Origin: an uncultured Alphaproteobacteria bacterium
Lineage (GTDB): Bacteria > Pseudomonadota > Alphaproteobacteria > HIMB59 > GCA-002718135
Reading direction: 5' to 3'
NCBI GenBank assembly: GCA_902627245.1
Contig: CACOIH010000018.1
Coordinates: 1-33,080 of the forward strand
Length of the DNA: 33,080 nt
Below the pieces are notes generated by a model. The model searched no databases. It was not told where the DNA came from and worked only from the letters and a program-made list of their open reading frames with translations. The position numbers and the translations under genes are program-made. Numbering within the stretch: position 1 is the first letter of the stretch; the number at the start of each line of letters is the position of its first letter. Below, piece by piece: positions 16,640 through 25,483 of the stretch.

Positions 16640-17695
16640 TTATACTTTCTCAACTTCCTCACTTTTAATTGATCTATAAACTGCATCTAGTACTTTTACT
16701 GTTTTTAAACCAATTTCAGAGTTTGCATGATTGGTAAAATTTTTATTTAAGCAAATATCAACAAAAGTATTTATAGGGGTCTCTGTGCTATAAGCCATTG
16801 TTCCTTGACCTTCTTTAATTTCATCTTCAATATCATTTCCATCATTGAGTCTAATAAGTAATCTTTCTCTTTTTATTTCCATATCTAAATACAGTGTTCC
16901 TTTAGTACCATGTACATTTATATAAAATGTACCACCAAAATCTTTAGGAACATATGCGCATCCAGAAAAAGATCCAGTTGCTCCATTGGAAAATTTAACA
17001 GATATTGCATCTGTATAATCAACGTTTGTTGGTGAGGGAACTGAGAAACAAAAGGCTTTTTCTGCAGTTAATTGTGTTATTTTAAAAACTCCACCAAACA
17101 TATGTGATAATTGACCCCATCCATAACCACCGCCTTTGCTTGGATCTGACCAGGTTGAAGCTAAAGGCTGGAAAGTGTGATCGTTAGATTCAGTTAGTGG
17201 TATTCCTTGAAACAAATCTACTAAAGAAGATGAAAAAGCTGCATCTATATGTTTTATTTCACCAATTACTCCATCTTGAATATATTTTTCAGCCTTAGGC
17301 ATAAAGTTTGTAAAATTAAAACCGTTTGGAACTAGAATTTCTTTATTAACTTGCTTTGCTAATTTATAAAGTTTTTCTGCATCAGCAGTATTTGTTGTCA
17401 TTGGTTTTTCAATCAAAACATGACATCCTTTTTCAAGAGAAGCTTTGGCATTTTCATAATGTGCAAAATGAGGTGATGCAATTACAACACCATCTAAAGG
17501 GCTAAGATTTAACATTTCATGAAAATCTGTTGAAGCATGTTGAAAATTAAATTTATTTTTTACAAAATTCAGCTGATCTTCTTCCAATTTACAAACACTT
17601 ACAAGTTCAACATCATCCCTTTTTTTAAGATTTGGTATATGATATTCAGTAGCCCACCAACCTGCTCCTATAACTCCTATTCTCGCTTTATTCAT
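16640..17695 (-). CDS. Gfo/Idh/MocA family oxidoreductase
   Basis: A 351-residue NAD(P)-dependent sugar/inositol-type dehydrogenase. The Rossmann motif is GVIGAGWWATEYHIP at residues 7-21. The catalytic-lysine motif appears as LIEKPMTTNTADAEKLY, and the C-terminal alpha/beta domain follows. GWGQLSHMFGGVFK supplies the usual substrate-site His region. It is the last gene of the leftward operon starting with the RbsA-type ATPase and begins one base after the mutarotase stop. Position behind an L-rhamnose mutarotase and SDR suggests oxidation of the same sugar or a derived ketone. Members of this family vary widely, so the substrate is left open. Confidence 0.88.
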   Translation of the reverse strand: MNKARIGVIGAGWWATEYHIPNLKKRDDVELVSVCKLEEDQLNFVKNKFNFQHASTDFHEMLNLSPLDGVVIASPHFAHYENAKASLEKGCHVLIEKPMTTNTADAEKLYKLAKQVNKEILVPNGFNFTNFMPKAEKYIQDGVIGEIKHIDAAFSSSLVDLFQGIPLTESNDHTFQPLASTWSDPSKGGGYGWGQLSHMFGGVFKITQLTAEKAFCFSVPSPTNVDYTDAISVKFSNGATGSFSGCAYVPKDFGGTFYINVHGTKGTLYLDMEIKRERLLIRLNDGNDIEDEIKEGQGTMAYSTETPINTFVDICLNKNFTNHANSEIGLKTVKVLDAVYRSIKSEEVEKV

Positions 17696-17696
17696 A

Positions 17697-18011
17697 TTAA
17701 TCTAAATGCATTTGTATAGGTAATAAGTACGGGAAGTTAGTCTTCGGATCAATTTCTGCTTTTAAAATATCGGACATGTACTCACCCCATTTTTTATTTA
17801 CTTCACTATTAACTATATGTTCTATAGATTTTTGTAAGTCATCAGTCTCAAAATAACCAAATAAAGTAAGTCCATGACGGAAAATATTATAATTCCTTAA
17901 TCCAGCTTCACTAAGCATCTGAACCATCTCAGGCCATATTTCGTCGTGTCTTTTTTTGTATTCATCTTCATATCCAGGTCTTACTTCTAAAACCCACGCA
18001 TAGTTACTCAT
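17697..18011 (-). CDS. rhaM: L-rhamnose mutarotase (RhaM/RhaU family)
   Basis: A 104-residue protein of the YiiL/RhaM family, which interconverts the anomers of L-rhamnose (and some related sugars). It has the conserved YAWVLEVRPGYEDEYKKRHDEIWPEM and GLRNYNIFRHGLTLFGYFE segments with the His, Tyr and Trp residues typical of the family. I set the start at ATG 18011: it gives the usual length of about 104, is preceded by AAGGA in the 13-bp gap, and avoids overlapping the SDR stop. An upstream in-frame start at 18047 would add 12 unrelated residues. It lies between an SDR and a Gfo/Idh gene in the transport operon and is the strongest single clue that the transported sugar is L-rhamnose or a related sugar. 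Confidence 0.9.
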   Translation of the reverse strand: MSNYAWVLEVRPGYEDEYKKRHDEIWPEMVQMLSEAGLRNYNIFRHGLTLFGYFETDDLQKSIEHIVNSEVNKKWGEYMSDILKAEIDPKTNFPYLLPIQMHLD

Positions 18012-18024
18012 ATTAATATCCTTT

Positions 18025-18765
18025 CTAGTAAGTGGCTCTTCCTCCACTTAGATCAAATACTGCTCCTGTAGTATAAGAATTCTCTTCAGAAACCAACCAT
18101 GAAACCATTGATGCTAATTCATCTACCTTAATAAAACGACCTCTTGGGATTTTGGATAGCATATAATCTATATGCTCTTGACTAATTTGATCAAAAATTC
18201 TTGTTTTCGCTGCAGCCGGCGTAACACAGTTAACAGCAATATTTTTATCTGCTAATTCTTTACCTAAAGATTTGGTAAGAGCAATTACTCCTGCCTTTGC
18301 CGCACTATATGGCATAGCATTTGGATTTCCTTCTTTACCAGCAATCGAAGCTATATTTACTATTCTTCCATAGTTTGCTTTGATCATATGTGGTACGACA
18401 GATTTGCAACAGTAAAATAATCCTGTTAAATCAATATCAATTACATTTTGCCACTGATCTATCGGATATTCCCATGTTTTAAAACTTGGACCTGCAATTC
18501 CAGCATTATTAATAAGAATATCAATTCTACTATTCTTCTCTAGTGTTATTTCAGTTGAGTTTTTCACACTTTCATAAGATGTCACATCAACAACTTCATA
18601 AGTAGCATTATCAGTTAGACTTAAACTTTTTAAAAGGTCTTCATCCTTATCCCAAATAACAACTTTAGCACCAGATTTAGTAAACCTTTCAACCATTGAA
18701 TATCCAAAACCTTGTGCACCTCCAGTTATAACAGCAACTTTATCTTTTAAGTCTATCTGATTCAT
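18025..18765 (-). CDS. SDR family oxidoreductase, probable sugar 1-dehydrogenase
   Basis: A 246-residue classical SDR with TGGAQGFG (residues 14-21), NNAG (86-89) and catalytic Ser140, Tyr153, Lys157 in NIASIAGKEGNPNAMPYSAAK. It ends in DLSGGRATY. The start is preceded by AAGGAG at a normal distance. By position it would oxidise the anomeric carbon of L-rhamnose, L-fucose or a related aldose to the lactone, feeding the COG3618 lactonase at 23385 and the dehydratase at 24296. This pathway assignment is inference: by sequence alone it resembles generic 3-oxoacyl-ACP reductase-like SDRs. Confidence 0.87.
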   Translation of the reverse strand: MNQIDLKDKVAVITGGAQGFGYSMVERFTKSGAKVVIWDKDEDLLKSLSLTDNATYEVVDVTSYESVKNSTEITLEKNSRIDILINNAGIAGPSFKTWEYPIDQWQNVIDIDLTGLFYCCKSVVPHMIKANYGRIVNIASIAGKEGNPNAMPYSAAKAGVIALTKSLGKELADKNIAVNCVTPAAAKTRIFDQISQEHIDYMLSKIPRGRFIKVDELASMVSWLVSEENSYTTGAVFDLSGGRATY

Positions 18766-18775
18766 TATTATCTCC

Positions 18776-19756
18776 TTACTTTTGTGATTTAGAATAAATA
18801 TAATTAGTTAAAATAATAGCAATAATCAACATTGCACCAAGTATAGTTAATTGTGATTCAATTTTTATTCTAGCAACATTTAATCCCGCCCTTAGAATTA
18901 CAACTATCCAAAAAGCAATAAATGTACCAAAAATATTACCCCTCCCACCAAATATATATGTGCCACCTAGCATAACCATTAAAACAATTTCTAGTTCTGC
19001 ACCCGTTGCCATATTAAATCTAGCAACAGCGAGTCTTGAAGTTGTTAAGACACCAGCAATACCACAAACTAAACCTGATAACGTGAAAAGTAATAACTTA
19101 ATACGATTAACTTTAATTCCAGAATATTTTGCTGTTTGTGGATTAGTACCTATTAAATAAAGTTGCTTACCATAAATTGTTGAACTAAGAAAAAATCCAA
19201 CAACAATTGCAAAAACAGTAAATATAATAACTGGAATTGGAATTATACCAATGTATCGATAATCAATTCCAATAAACCAAGAAGGATATCCACCTAAAGA
19301 AAAATCACTCGCAAGCGATTGTGCAATTCCACGATATAAAGTTAATGTACCTATTGTTAGTATTATTGAAGGTATTTGTAATTTTGTTACCAGTATTCCA
19401 TTAAATAAACCACATATTGTTCCTGAAAAGAGTGCAATAAACATAGAGGCTGGCATGCCCAGGCCTGCATTGTATGCAGTACCAAAAATAACTGCAGTTA
19501 AAGCAATCATTGAAGCAATGGATAGATCAATCTCTCCGGATATAATTATTAGGGTTAATATTATTGCAATCAATCCGTACTCAACATACGGAGTGGCAGA
19601 GTCCATTATAAATGCTAAATCCGCAAAGAATGGTGACAATTGAATTGATGAAATTATTGATATTATTAATAGTATTACTGCAACCCATTCTGGTCTAACA
19701 ATCCAATATCTTAAAGTAGGATTTTCACTTAAATATAATGAAAATTTATTAAGCAT
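18776..19756 (-). CDS. Sugar ABC transporter permease (RbsC/RhaQ-like)
   Basis: A 326-residue inner-membrane permease of the ribose/rhamnose (RbsC) type, with about eight to ten hydrophobic segments. Typical motifs are SGEIDLSIASMIALTAVIFG, KLQIPSIILTIGTLTLYRGIAQSLA, GTNPQTAKYSGIKVNRIKLLLF and MLGGTYIFGGRGNIFGTF. I favour ATG 19756, preceded by GGGGG at 5 nt and overlapping the upstream permease stop by 8 bp. The GTG at 19768 would add four residues. It pairs with the permease at 19749 and the fused-ATPase gene at 20737, as in rhaSTPQ loci. It is followed by the SDR after 10 bp. Confidence 0.91.
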   Translation of the reverse strand: MLNKFSLYLSENPTLRYWIVRPEWVAVILLIISIISSIQLSPFFADLAFIMDSATPYVEYGLIAIILTLIIISGEIDLSIASMIALTAVIFGTAYNAGLGMPASMFIALFSGTICGLFNGILVTKLQIPSIILTIGTLTLYRGIAQSLASDFSLGGYPSWFIGIDYRYIGIIPIPVIIFTVFAIVVGFFLSSTIYGKQLYLIGTNPQTAKYSGIKVNRIKLLLFTLSGLVCGIAGVLTTSRLAVARFNMATGAELEIVLMVMLGGTYIFGGRGNIFGTFIAFWIVVILRAGLNVARIKIESQLTILGAMLIIAIILTNYIYSKSQK

Positions 19757-20735
19757 TAATACCCCCACTTAATTTTTTCATTCTATAAATTATTAGTTGA
19801 TCAAGTGCTAAAGCAACAACAATAATCAAACCATAAATTGCTTTTTGAAACTCTCCTGGAATGTTTAAGACAGGTAATGCTACATTTATAATTCCTAACA
19901 AAAGTATTCCTAAAAATGTACCCAGTACACTTCCAGAACCTCCGGTGATACTTGTCCCTCCAATAATTACACCTGCAATTACAATGAATTCAATTCCAAC
20001 TCCTGTTACACCTGGATTAACATATCCAAATCTTGATGCATAAAACAGACCTGCAACTCCTGCTAACATTCCACAAATACCAAAGCAAAATAAAGTAACT
20101 TTAGTTACATTAATACCCTTAAGATGTGCTGCAACTGGATTGCTACCAGTTGCATAAATTTCCCGGCCTAAAACAGAATGACGCATTAGTAAGTGAGTGA
20201 GTATTACTATGATTGCACTAAAAATCAAAATACCTGGTATTGAAAATAGAAATGAAGTTTGTGAAAATGAAACTACATGTTCTGGAATATCATTTCTATC
20301 AATTTGTCTACCACCACTAACGATAAATACTAAACCTCTATATAAACTCAATGTTCCCAGTGTTACTATTATTGAATGTACATTGAACCTAGTTACGACG
20401 AAACCATTTATTAATCCCATAACCAAACCCACAGATGCAGTTATTAATAAAGATAACCAAAGAGATAAACCAGGAAATTGAATATATAACAATCCAATTA
20501 CAATAGCCGAAAATGCTAAAATGGATCCAATGGATATATCAACATGTCGACAAATTATAACCATCATCTGACCCATAGCCATAACTAAAATTAAGGGTAT
20601 GGCTAAAAATACTGCTCTCCAACTATCCAATGTCATAAACCTTGGATCTATAACGGCAGCAACAATAACAAAAACAACTATAATGGAAAAAATTCCAAGC
20701 TCTCTAATTCGTAAAAATTTATCGAATAATGACAT
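19749..20735 (-). CDS. Sugar ABC transporter permease (RbsC/RhaP-like)
   Basis: A 328-residue permease homologous to its downstream neighbour. Motifs: CRHVDISIGSILAFSAIVIG, VTRFNVHSIIVTLGTLSLYRGLVFIVSGG, GSNPVAAHLKGINVTKVTLFCFGICGMLAGVAGL and GGTSITGGSGSVLGTFLG. The C-terminus QLIIYRMKKL is cytoplasmic. Two distinct permeases with one double ATPase is the arrangement of rhamnose (RhaP/RhaQ) and AI-2 (LsrC/LsrD) transporters rather than ribose transporters, which have one. It starts one base after the ATPase stop. Confidence 0.92.
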   Translation of the reverse strand: MSLFDKFLRIRELGIFSIIVVFVIVAAVIDPRFMTLDSWRAVFLAIPLILVMAMGQMMVIICRHVDISIGSILAFSAIVIGLLYIQFPGLSLWLSLLITASVGLVMGLINGFVVTRFNVHSIIVTLGTLSLYRGLVFIVSGGRQIDRNDIPEHVVSFSQTSFLFSIPGILIFSAIIVILTHLLMRHSVLGREIYATGSNPVAAHLKGINVTKVTLFCFGICGMLAGVAGLFYASRFGYVNPGVTGVGIEFIVIAGVIIGGTSITGGSGSVLGTFLGILLLGIINVALPVLNIPGEFQKAIYGLIIVVALALDQLIIYRMKKLSGGINA

Positions 20736-20736
20736 T

Positions 20737-22221
20737 TTAATTTATTGCATAACTCATAATATTTTCTTGAGTAGCCTCTCTATTATTTAAAACTTTTGTT
20801 ATTTTTCCTTCACGCATTACAATTATTCTATGTGATAAAGAAAGTATCTCAGGTAATTCGGATGAAATTAAAATTATTGCCGTACCTTCTTTAGCTAATT
20901 GATTTATAATTTCATACATTTCTGATTTAACTCCAACATCAACACCTCTGGTTGGCTCATCTAGAATTAGAACTTTTGGTTTTGAAAGTAACCATTTAGA
21001 GATTATACATTTTTGCTGGTTTCCACCCGACAACTCTTCTATTAACTGTCTCCCTGAAGTAAGAATAATATTAAATCTTTTAATATAATCATTTGTTTTT
21101 GATGTTACAGATTTTGAATTAATAAGGCCTAAATTATTAGATATTTCTTTTGGAACTGCTGAAGTCACGTTGTCTTCTACTGCGACAGGACCAAAAATAC
21201 CCATTTGCTTTCTATCTTCAGGCACGTAGGCGAAGCCTTTATTGATAGCTTCATTAGGGGAATTGTTTACAATAGTTTTTCCATTGTAAATAATTTCACC
21301 TTTATCAAATTTTTCTGCTCCAAATATACTTTTAGCTACTTCTGTTCTTCCAGCTCCAACCAAACCTGCAAATCCAAGTATTTCTCCCTTTTTAAGATTA
21401 AATGAAATATCACTAAATTTCTTTGAGAGTGATAAATTTTTAACATTTAAAATATAATCTTCGTTTTTTAGGAATTCATTTTCTTTAACTTCCGTTTCTT
21501 CAATGTTTCTACCAATCATAAATTTTATAATTTCCTCATTTGTAACTTCATTTATATTTTTGGTAGTAATTAAATCTCCATCTCTAAATATTGTCACTCT
21601 ATCAGATATTTGTCTAATTTCTTCCAATCGATGACTAATAAAAATAATTGCCATTCCATTTGATTTAAGTTTGCTTACAATTTCAAATAATTTACCAACT
21701 TCATTAGGTGTTAATGGTGAAGTAGGTTCGTCCATAATTAATACTTTGGAATTTTTTGAAAGAGCTCCTGCTATTTCTATCATTTGTTGATCCGCAATTG
21801 ACAAACCTTCCATAATTATTTTTGGATCGATTTTAAGTCCAATCGATTGTAATAATTCATTTGATTTACTATTAATCTCTTGCCATTTAACTCTTGATAA
21901 ATTGCTACCTTCCATGTGTCCCATAAAAATATTTTCTGCCACAGAAAGATGAGAGAATGATTGTGGCTCTTGGTGGATTAATGATACACCATTTCTTTGT
22001 GCAACAATTGGTGAAGTGATATTAATATCTTTATCATCTAAAAATATATTTCCTTCAGTTGGTGTATAAACACCACTTAGAATTTTTACAAATGTAGACT
22101 TACCAGCACCATTTTCTCCAACTAATGCATGAACTTCTCCAGGTTTTAAGTCAAAATCTACATTTCTTAAAACATTAACCCCACTAAATGTTTTTCCAAT
22201 ATTATTAGTTTTTAATTGCAT
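20737..22221 (-). CDS. Sugar ABC transporter ATP-binding protein, two fused ABC domains (RbsA/RhaT-like)
   Basis: A 494-residue cytoplasmic ATPase with two ABC domains in tandem. Domain one has Walker A GENGAGKST (near residue 35), signature LSIADQQMIEIAGAL and Walker B VLIMDEPTSPL. Domain two has a degenerate Walker A GLVGAGRTE, as usual in this family, signature LSGGNQQK and Walker B VLILDEPTRGVD. It energises import of a monosaccharide through the two permeases downstream. It is the first gene of the leftward operon and is transcribed divergently from its binding-protein gene at 22343. No SD is seen before the ATG. Confidence 0.94.
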   Translation of the reverse strand: MQLKTNNIGKTFSGVNVLRNVDFDLKPGEVHALVGENGAGKSTFVKILSGVYTPTEGNIFLDDKDINITSPIVAQRNGVSLIHQEPQSFSHLSVAENIFMGHMEGSNLSRVKWQEINSKSNELLQSIGLKIDPKIIMEGLSIADQQMIEIAGALSKNSKVLIMDEPTSPLTPNEVGKLFEIVSKLKSNGMAIIFISHRLEEIRQISDRVTIFRDGDLITTKNINEVTNEEIIKFMIGRNIEETEVKENEFLKNEDYILNVKNLSLSKKFSDISFNLKKGEILGFAGLVGAGRTEVAKSIFGAEKFDKGEIIYNGKTIVNNSPNEAINKGFAYVPEDRKQMGIFGPVAVEDNVTSAVPKEISNNLGLINSKSVTSKTNDYIKRFNIILTSGRQLIEELSGGNQQKCIISKWLLSKPKVLILDEPTRGVDVGVKSEMYEIINQLAKEGTAIILISSELPEILSLSHRIIVMREGKITKVLNNREATQENIMSYAIN

Positions 22222-22342
22222 ATTATGTTTAATTATTACTTCTAAGTTAGTTTTAGTAAAATAATAAGGAAAAATTTCAAATTATTCTTGATAAAAACAT
22301 GATTTTATTGAAGATGTTATTAACAATTTATTAGGAGGAATA
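22222..22342. promoter_or_regulatory. Divergent promoter region of the rhamnose-type module
   Basis: A 121-bp gap between the leftward ATPase operon and the rightward binding-protein operon. On the plus strand TTGATA (22288-22293) is a reasonable -35, but no good -10 lies 16-18 bp further on. Small dyads are present: ATAAAA-N6-TTTTAT at 22291-22308 and TGTTATTAACA at 22315-22325, the latter just upstream of the AGGAGG SD (22333-22338) of the binding-protein gene. No TGTAA-N4-TTACA element like that at 7110 is present, so this region is probably under a different regulator. Promoter positions are uncertain. Confidence 0.45.
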
Positions 22343-23335
22343 ATGAATAAACTATTCAAATTTATTTCTGTAAGTATTTTGGGTTTGTTTCTAACAACTG
22401 GAGTTTTTGCAAAAACTGAAGTTGTATACATTCCAAAAAATACTGGTAACCCGTATTTCGATTCAATTATTAAAGGTTTCGAAGTTGGTGCAGAAAAATA
22501 TGGTTACAACTTTTCAACTGTAGCTCCAGCAACAGCTGATGCTACATCACAGTTACCATTTATTAAAGCTGAAATTCAAAGGGGTGTTGACGTTATAGCA
22601 ATTTCGCCAAACTCAAATGACGCACTTAATACTGTTTTTGATCAAGCGAGAAAAAAAGGTATTATAGTTATGGTTGTTAACGGAGACATACCTGGTAGTG
22701 AAGCTCATAGAGATTTAGCAATTATGCCAGTTGATTTCTCAACAGTTGGAACCGCACAAATGACATTGATGGGTCAATTAATTGATCACAAAGGTCAGTT
22801 TGCAATTTTAAGTGCAACTACTGATGCTCCAGATCAAAACACATGGATTAAGGATATGGAAGATAACATAATCGGTAAAGGTATGTTCTCTGATATGGAA
22901 TATCTTGGTGTTGTTTATGGAGATGACGATCCTCAAAAAAGCACAACTGAAGCTGAGGCATTACTTGCTAAGTATCCTGATCTTAGAGGAATTATTTCTC
23001 CAACAACTGTTGGTGTAGCTGCTGCTGCACAAGTTGTAGAGTCTGCTGGTAAATGTGATCAAGTTCAAGTAACTGGTCTTGGAACTCCAAACCAAATGAG
23101 GCCATTCCTAAAAAGCGGATGTGTTAAAGCATTCCAATTATGGGATCCATCTGTTGAAGGTGAAATTGCAGGTTATCTATCTGTTCAAATGGTTGAAAAT
23201 GGAATGAAGTTGTCAGAAGGCATGACAATCAGTGTTCCAGATCAAGGTGATGTTGTAATAAATGCTAATAATTTAATTTATGCAGCTCCAATGCTTGATT
23301 TTGTTCCTGACAATATCGATAATTTTAACTTCTAA
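22343..23335 (+). CDS. Sugar ABC transporter substrate-binding protein (RhaS/RbsB-like)
   Basis: A 330-residue periplasmic binding protein of the ribose/LacI-like fold (Peripla_BP_4). The N-terminus MNKLFKFISVSILGLFLTTGVFA is a Sec signal with likely cleavage before KTE. Family features: YIPKNTGNPYFDSIIKGFEVGAEKYG, RGVDVIAISPNSNDALNTVFDQARKKGIIVMVVNGD and LLAKYPDLRGIISPTTVGVAAAAQVVE. The start is well fixed by AGGAGG 4 nt upstream, the strongest SD in the window. It is the partner of the ATPase and permeases encoded divergently. The hairpin just after its stop separates it from the lactonase gene. Rhamnose or a related sugar is inferred from the linked mutarotase and dehydratase. Confidence 0.93.
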   Translation: MNKLFKFISVSILGLFLTTGVFAKTEVVYIPKNTGNPYFDSIIKGFEVGAEKYGYNFSTVAPATADATSQLPFIKAEIQRGVDVIAISPNSNDALNTVFDQARKKGIIVMVVNGDIPGSEAHRDLAIMPVDFSTVGTAQMTLMGQLIDHKGQFAILSATTDAPDQNTWIKDMEDNIIGKGMFSDMEYLGVVYGDDDPQKSTTEAEALLAKYPDLRGIISPTTVGVAAAAQVVESAGKCDQVQVTGLGTPNQMRPFLKSGCVKAFQLWDPSVEGEIAGYLSVQMVENGMKLSEGMTISVPDQGDVVINANNLIYAAPMLDFVPDNIDNFNF

Positions 23336-23343
23336 TTTAATAA

Positions 23344-23373
23344 TTGAAGAGCAATAGAAATATTGCTCTTCAA
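23344..23373 (+). other. Perfect 13-bp hairpin with GAAA loop after the binding-protein gene
   Basis: The arm TTGAAGAGCAATA (23344-23356) and its perfect complement (23361-23373) flank a GAAA tetraloop, beginning 8 bp after the binding-protein stop. Only a run of A, not T, follows on the plus strand, so a standard intrinsic terminator is unlikely. A 3'-end stabilising or processing hairpin that raises binding-protein mRNA relative to the downstream enzymes fits better. The next start codon is 11 nt beyond the hairpin and has no SD. Confidence 0.75.
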
Positions 23374-23384
23374 AAACTTATAGT

Positions 23385-24293
23385 ATGGATAATATACCTA
23401 TAGTTGACGCACATCACCATTTATGGGATTTGGAAAATGAAAAAACTAAATACTCTTGGTTAATGGTTAAAGAAGGAGAGGCTTTTTTTGGTGATTATGG
23501 AGCTATTAGAAAGAGTTATAAATTAGACGATTACCTTAATGATGCAAAAAATCAAAACTTAATAAAATCAGTTCATGTACAAGCAGAACATGATGATGAT
23601 AGCCCCGTTAGTGAAACAGAGTGGCTTCAAACACTTGCCGATAATCATAATTCCAAACTACCAAATGCAATTATTGCATTTACAGATTTTACTAAAGATA
23701 ACGTAGTAGATATCCTTGATCAACATCAAGAATATAAAAATACTAGAGGTATCAGACAGATTTTATCTTTTAATGCAGATGAACCAAAATATTCACATGC
23801 ATCAGAAGATTTTATGAAAAATACAAATTGGCTGAGAAACTTTAAAAATATGAAAAATAGAAATTTATCTTTTGATATTCAAATTTATCCTCACCAAATG
23901 AATGACGCATTTAATTTAGCCAAAGAAAATGATGATATTTTATTTATATTAAACCATACTGGTGAACCATGTTATCAGTCTGATGAGTATATTAAATATT
24001 GGGAAAGTCGTATGAAAAAAATTGCAAGTTGTAGTAACATTGTAGCAAAGATTTCTGGTCTTGGAATGTTTAATCCAAATTGGACAATAGATAGTACAAA
24101 AATATTTGTTGAAAAAACTATTGAGATATTTGGTGTTGAAAGATGTATGTTTGCATCAAATTTTCCAGTAGACAAAATATTTAATACTTTTGATAATTAT
24201 TGGAATTCATTTAAAACAATTACAAAAAACTATTCAGATAATGATAAAAAAATGTTGTTTTCCTCAAATGCAGAAAAATTTTATAGAATTTAA
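23385..24293 (+). CDS. Amidohydrolase-fold sugar lactonase (COG3618; L-fuconolactonase/L-rhamnonolactonase-like)
   Basis: A 302-residue TIM-barrel amidohydrolase of the COG3618 group, which hydrolyses aldonolactones such as L-fucono- or L-rhamnono-lactone. The metal motif HxH is in VDAHHHLWDLE (His10, His12). HVQAEHDDD and LNHTGEPC supply further active-site residues, and MFASNFPVD carries the catalytic Asp. Usual length for the family is 270-300. It lies between the binding protein and an enolase-superfamily dehydratase, 2 bp before the latter, which is the expected lactone to acid to keto-deoxy-acid order. Exact sugar is inferred; 2-pyrone-4,6-dicarboxylate lactonase relatives share the fold. 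Confidence 0.88.
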   Translation: MDNIPIVDAHHHLWDLENEKTKYSWLMVKEGEAFFGDYGAIRKSYKLDDYLNDAKNQNLIKSVHVQAEHDDDSPVSETEWLQTLADNHNSKLPNAIIAFTDFTKDNVVDILDQHQEYKNTRGIRQILSFNADEPKYSHASEDFMKNTNWLRNFKNMKNRNLSFDIQIYPHQMNDAFNLAKENDDILFILNHTGEPCYQSDEYIKYWESRMKKIASCSNIVAKISGLGMFNPNWTIDSTKIFVEKTIEIFGVERCMFASNFPVDKIFNTFDNYWNSFKTITKNYSDNDKKMLFSSNAEKFYRI

Positions 24294-24295
24294 TT

Positions 24296-25483
24296 ATGAC
24301 ATCAAAAATTAAAGACGTAAGAGCAAAACTATACACATGGAAAGGTCCTATCCAAAAAATACACAATAATTTTTGCACTAGCGCAGCCGATTTATTAAAC
24401 AAAGAAAATATAAGTGCTGATGGTATGTCGACTTTTAAATTTTTAAGTTGGTTAGTTGTTGAAGTTGAAACTGAAGATGGGCATGTTGGTCTTGGTAATG
24501 CAGCACTATCTCCAAAACCATGTAAATCTGTAGTAGATAATTATTTAAAACCGGCAATAATTGGTGAAAGTATTTGGGATTATGAGCACATTTGGCAAAA
24601 AATGTATCGACAAACTTTAGCTTGGGGAAGAAAAGGTGTCGGTATGACAGCTATAAGCGCTGTTGATATAGCAATATGGGATGCACTTGGTAAAGTAGCA
24701 AAACAACCAGTTTACAGTCTTTTGGGTGGTAAAACGAAAGCAAAGTTACCTTGCTATGCAAGTAAATTATATAGTCAGCCTCTTGATACGTTAGCAAAAG
24801 AAGCACAAGAATATTTAGATCAAGGATTTAAAGCAATGAAACTACGTTTTGGTTGGGGACCTAAAGATGGCGCTGAGGGAATGAATAAAAATATAGAATT
24901 AATTAAAACAGTAAGATCAGTAGTTGGTGATAATGTTGATTTGATGGCTGATGTTTATATGGGATGGACATTTGAATACGCCAAAAGAATGATGCGATTA
25001 ATTGATAAAGAAAATTTGAGATGGTTAGAGGAACCAGTAATAGCTGATGATATAGACGGGTATGCAGATTTAAAAGCATCATGCAGAACGCCTATATCTG
25101 GAGGCGAACATGAATATACACTTTATGGCTTTAGGCAACTTTTAGAAAAAAAAGCAGTAGATGTAGTTCAATTTGACACAAACAGAGTTGGAGGAATTAC
25201 ACAGGCACACAAAATTTGTGCTTTAGCAGAAGCATTTCAAATACCTGTAATTCCTCATGCAGGACAAGTACATAATTTTCACGTTTCAATGAGTAGTATA
25301 AATGCCCCTATTGTTGAATACTTTCCATTTTGGCCAGTAGAAATTGGAAATGAGTTATTCTGGTATATTTTTGATGGAGAGCCTCAAGCTAAAAATGGTT
25401 TCATAGAATTAGATGAAAAAAAATCAGGATTGGGTATTGAGTTATCAAATAAATATTTAGATAGCTTTGAAATTACAGAGTAG
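24296..25483 (+). CDS. Enolase-superfamily sugar-acid dehydratase (L-rhamnonate dehydratase-like)
   Basis: A 395-residue mandelate racemase/muconate-lactonising-type enzyme that would dehydrate an aldonate to the 2-keto-3-deoxy acid. Magnesium ligands are Asp219 (LMADVYMGW), Glu245 (WLEEP) and Glu271 (ISGGEH). The general acid/base pair is Asp294 and His321 (VIPHAGQVHNFH). The RFGWGPKDGAEGM segment and GGEH resemble the L-rhamnonate dehydratase subgroup rather than galactonate or mandelate enzymes; this is my reading by eye. It is the last gene of the binding protein-lactonase operon. The final 11 bp overlap the convergent PLP-enzyme gene. No SD is visible. Confidence 0.87.
   Translation: MTSKIKDVRAKLYTWKGPIQKIHNNFCTSAADLLNKENISADGMSTFKFLSWLVVEVETEDGHVGLGNAALSPKPCKSVVDNYLKPAIIGESIWDYEHIWQKMYRQTLAWGRKGVGMTAISAVDIAIWDALGKVAKQPVYSLLGGKTKAKLPCYASKLYSQPLDTLAKEAQEYLDQGFKAMKLRFGWGPKDGAEGMNKNIELIKTVRSVVGDNVDLMADVYMGWTFEYAKRMMRLIDKENLRWLEEPVIADDIDGYADLKASCRTPISGGEHEYTLYGFRQLLEKKAVDVVQFDTNRVGGITQAHKICALAEAFQIPVIPHAGQVHNFHVSMSSINAPIVEYFPFWPVEIGNELFWYIFDGEPQAKNGFIELDEKKSGLGIELSNKYLDSFEITE

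Noticed and set aside
16623-16648. 7-bp inverted repeat AAAGTAT...ATACTTT across two convergent stops as bidirectional terminator
   Set aside because: The stem is short, A/T-rich, with a 12-nt loop and no clear T-run; likely chance in such AT-rich sequence.
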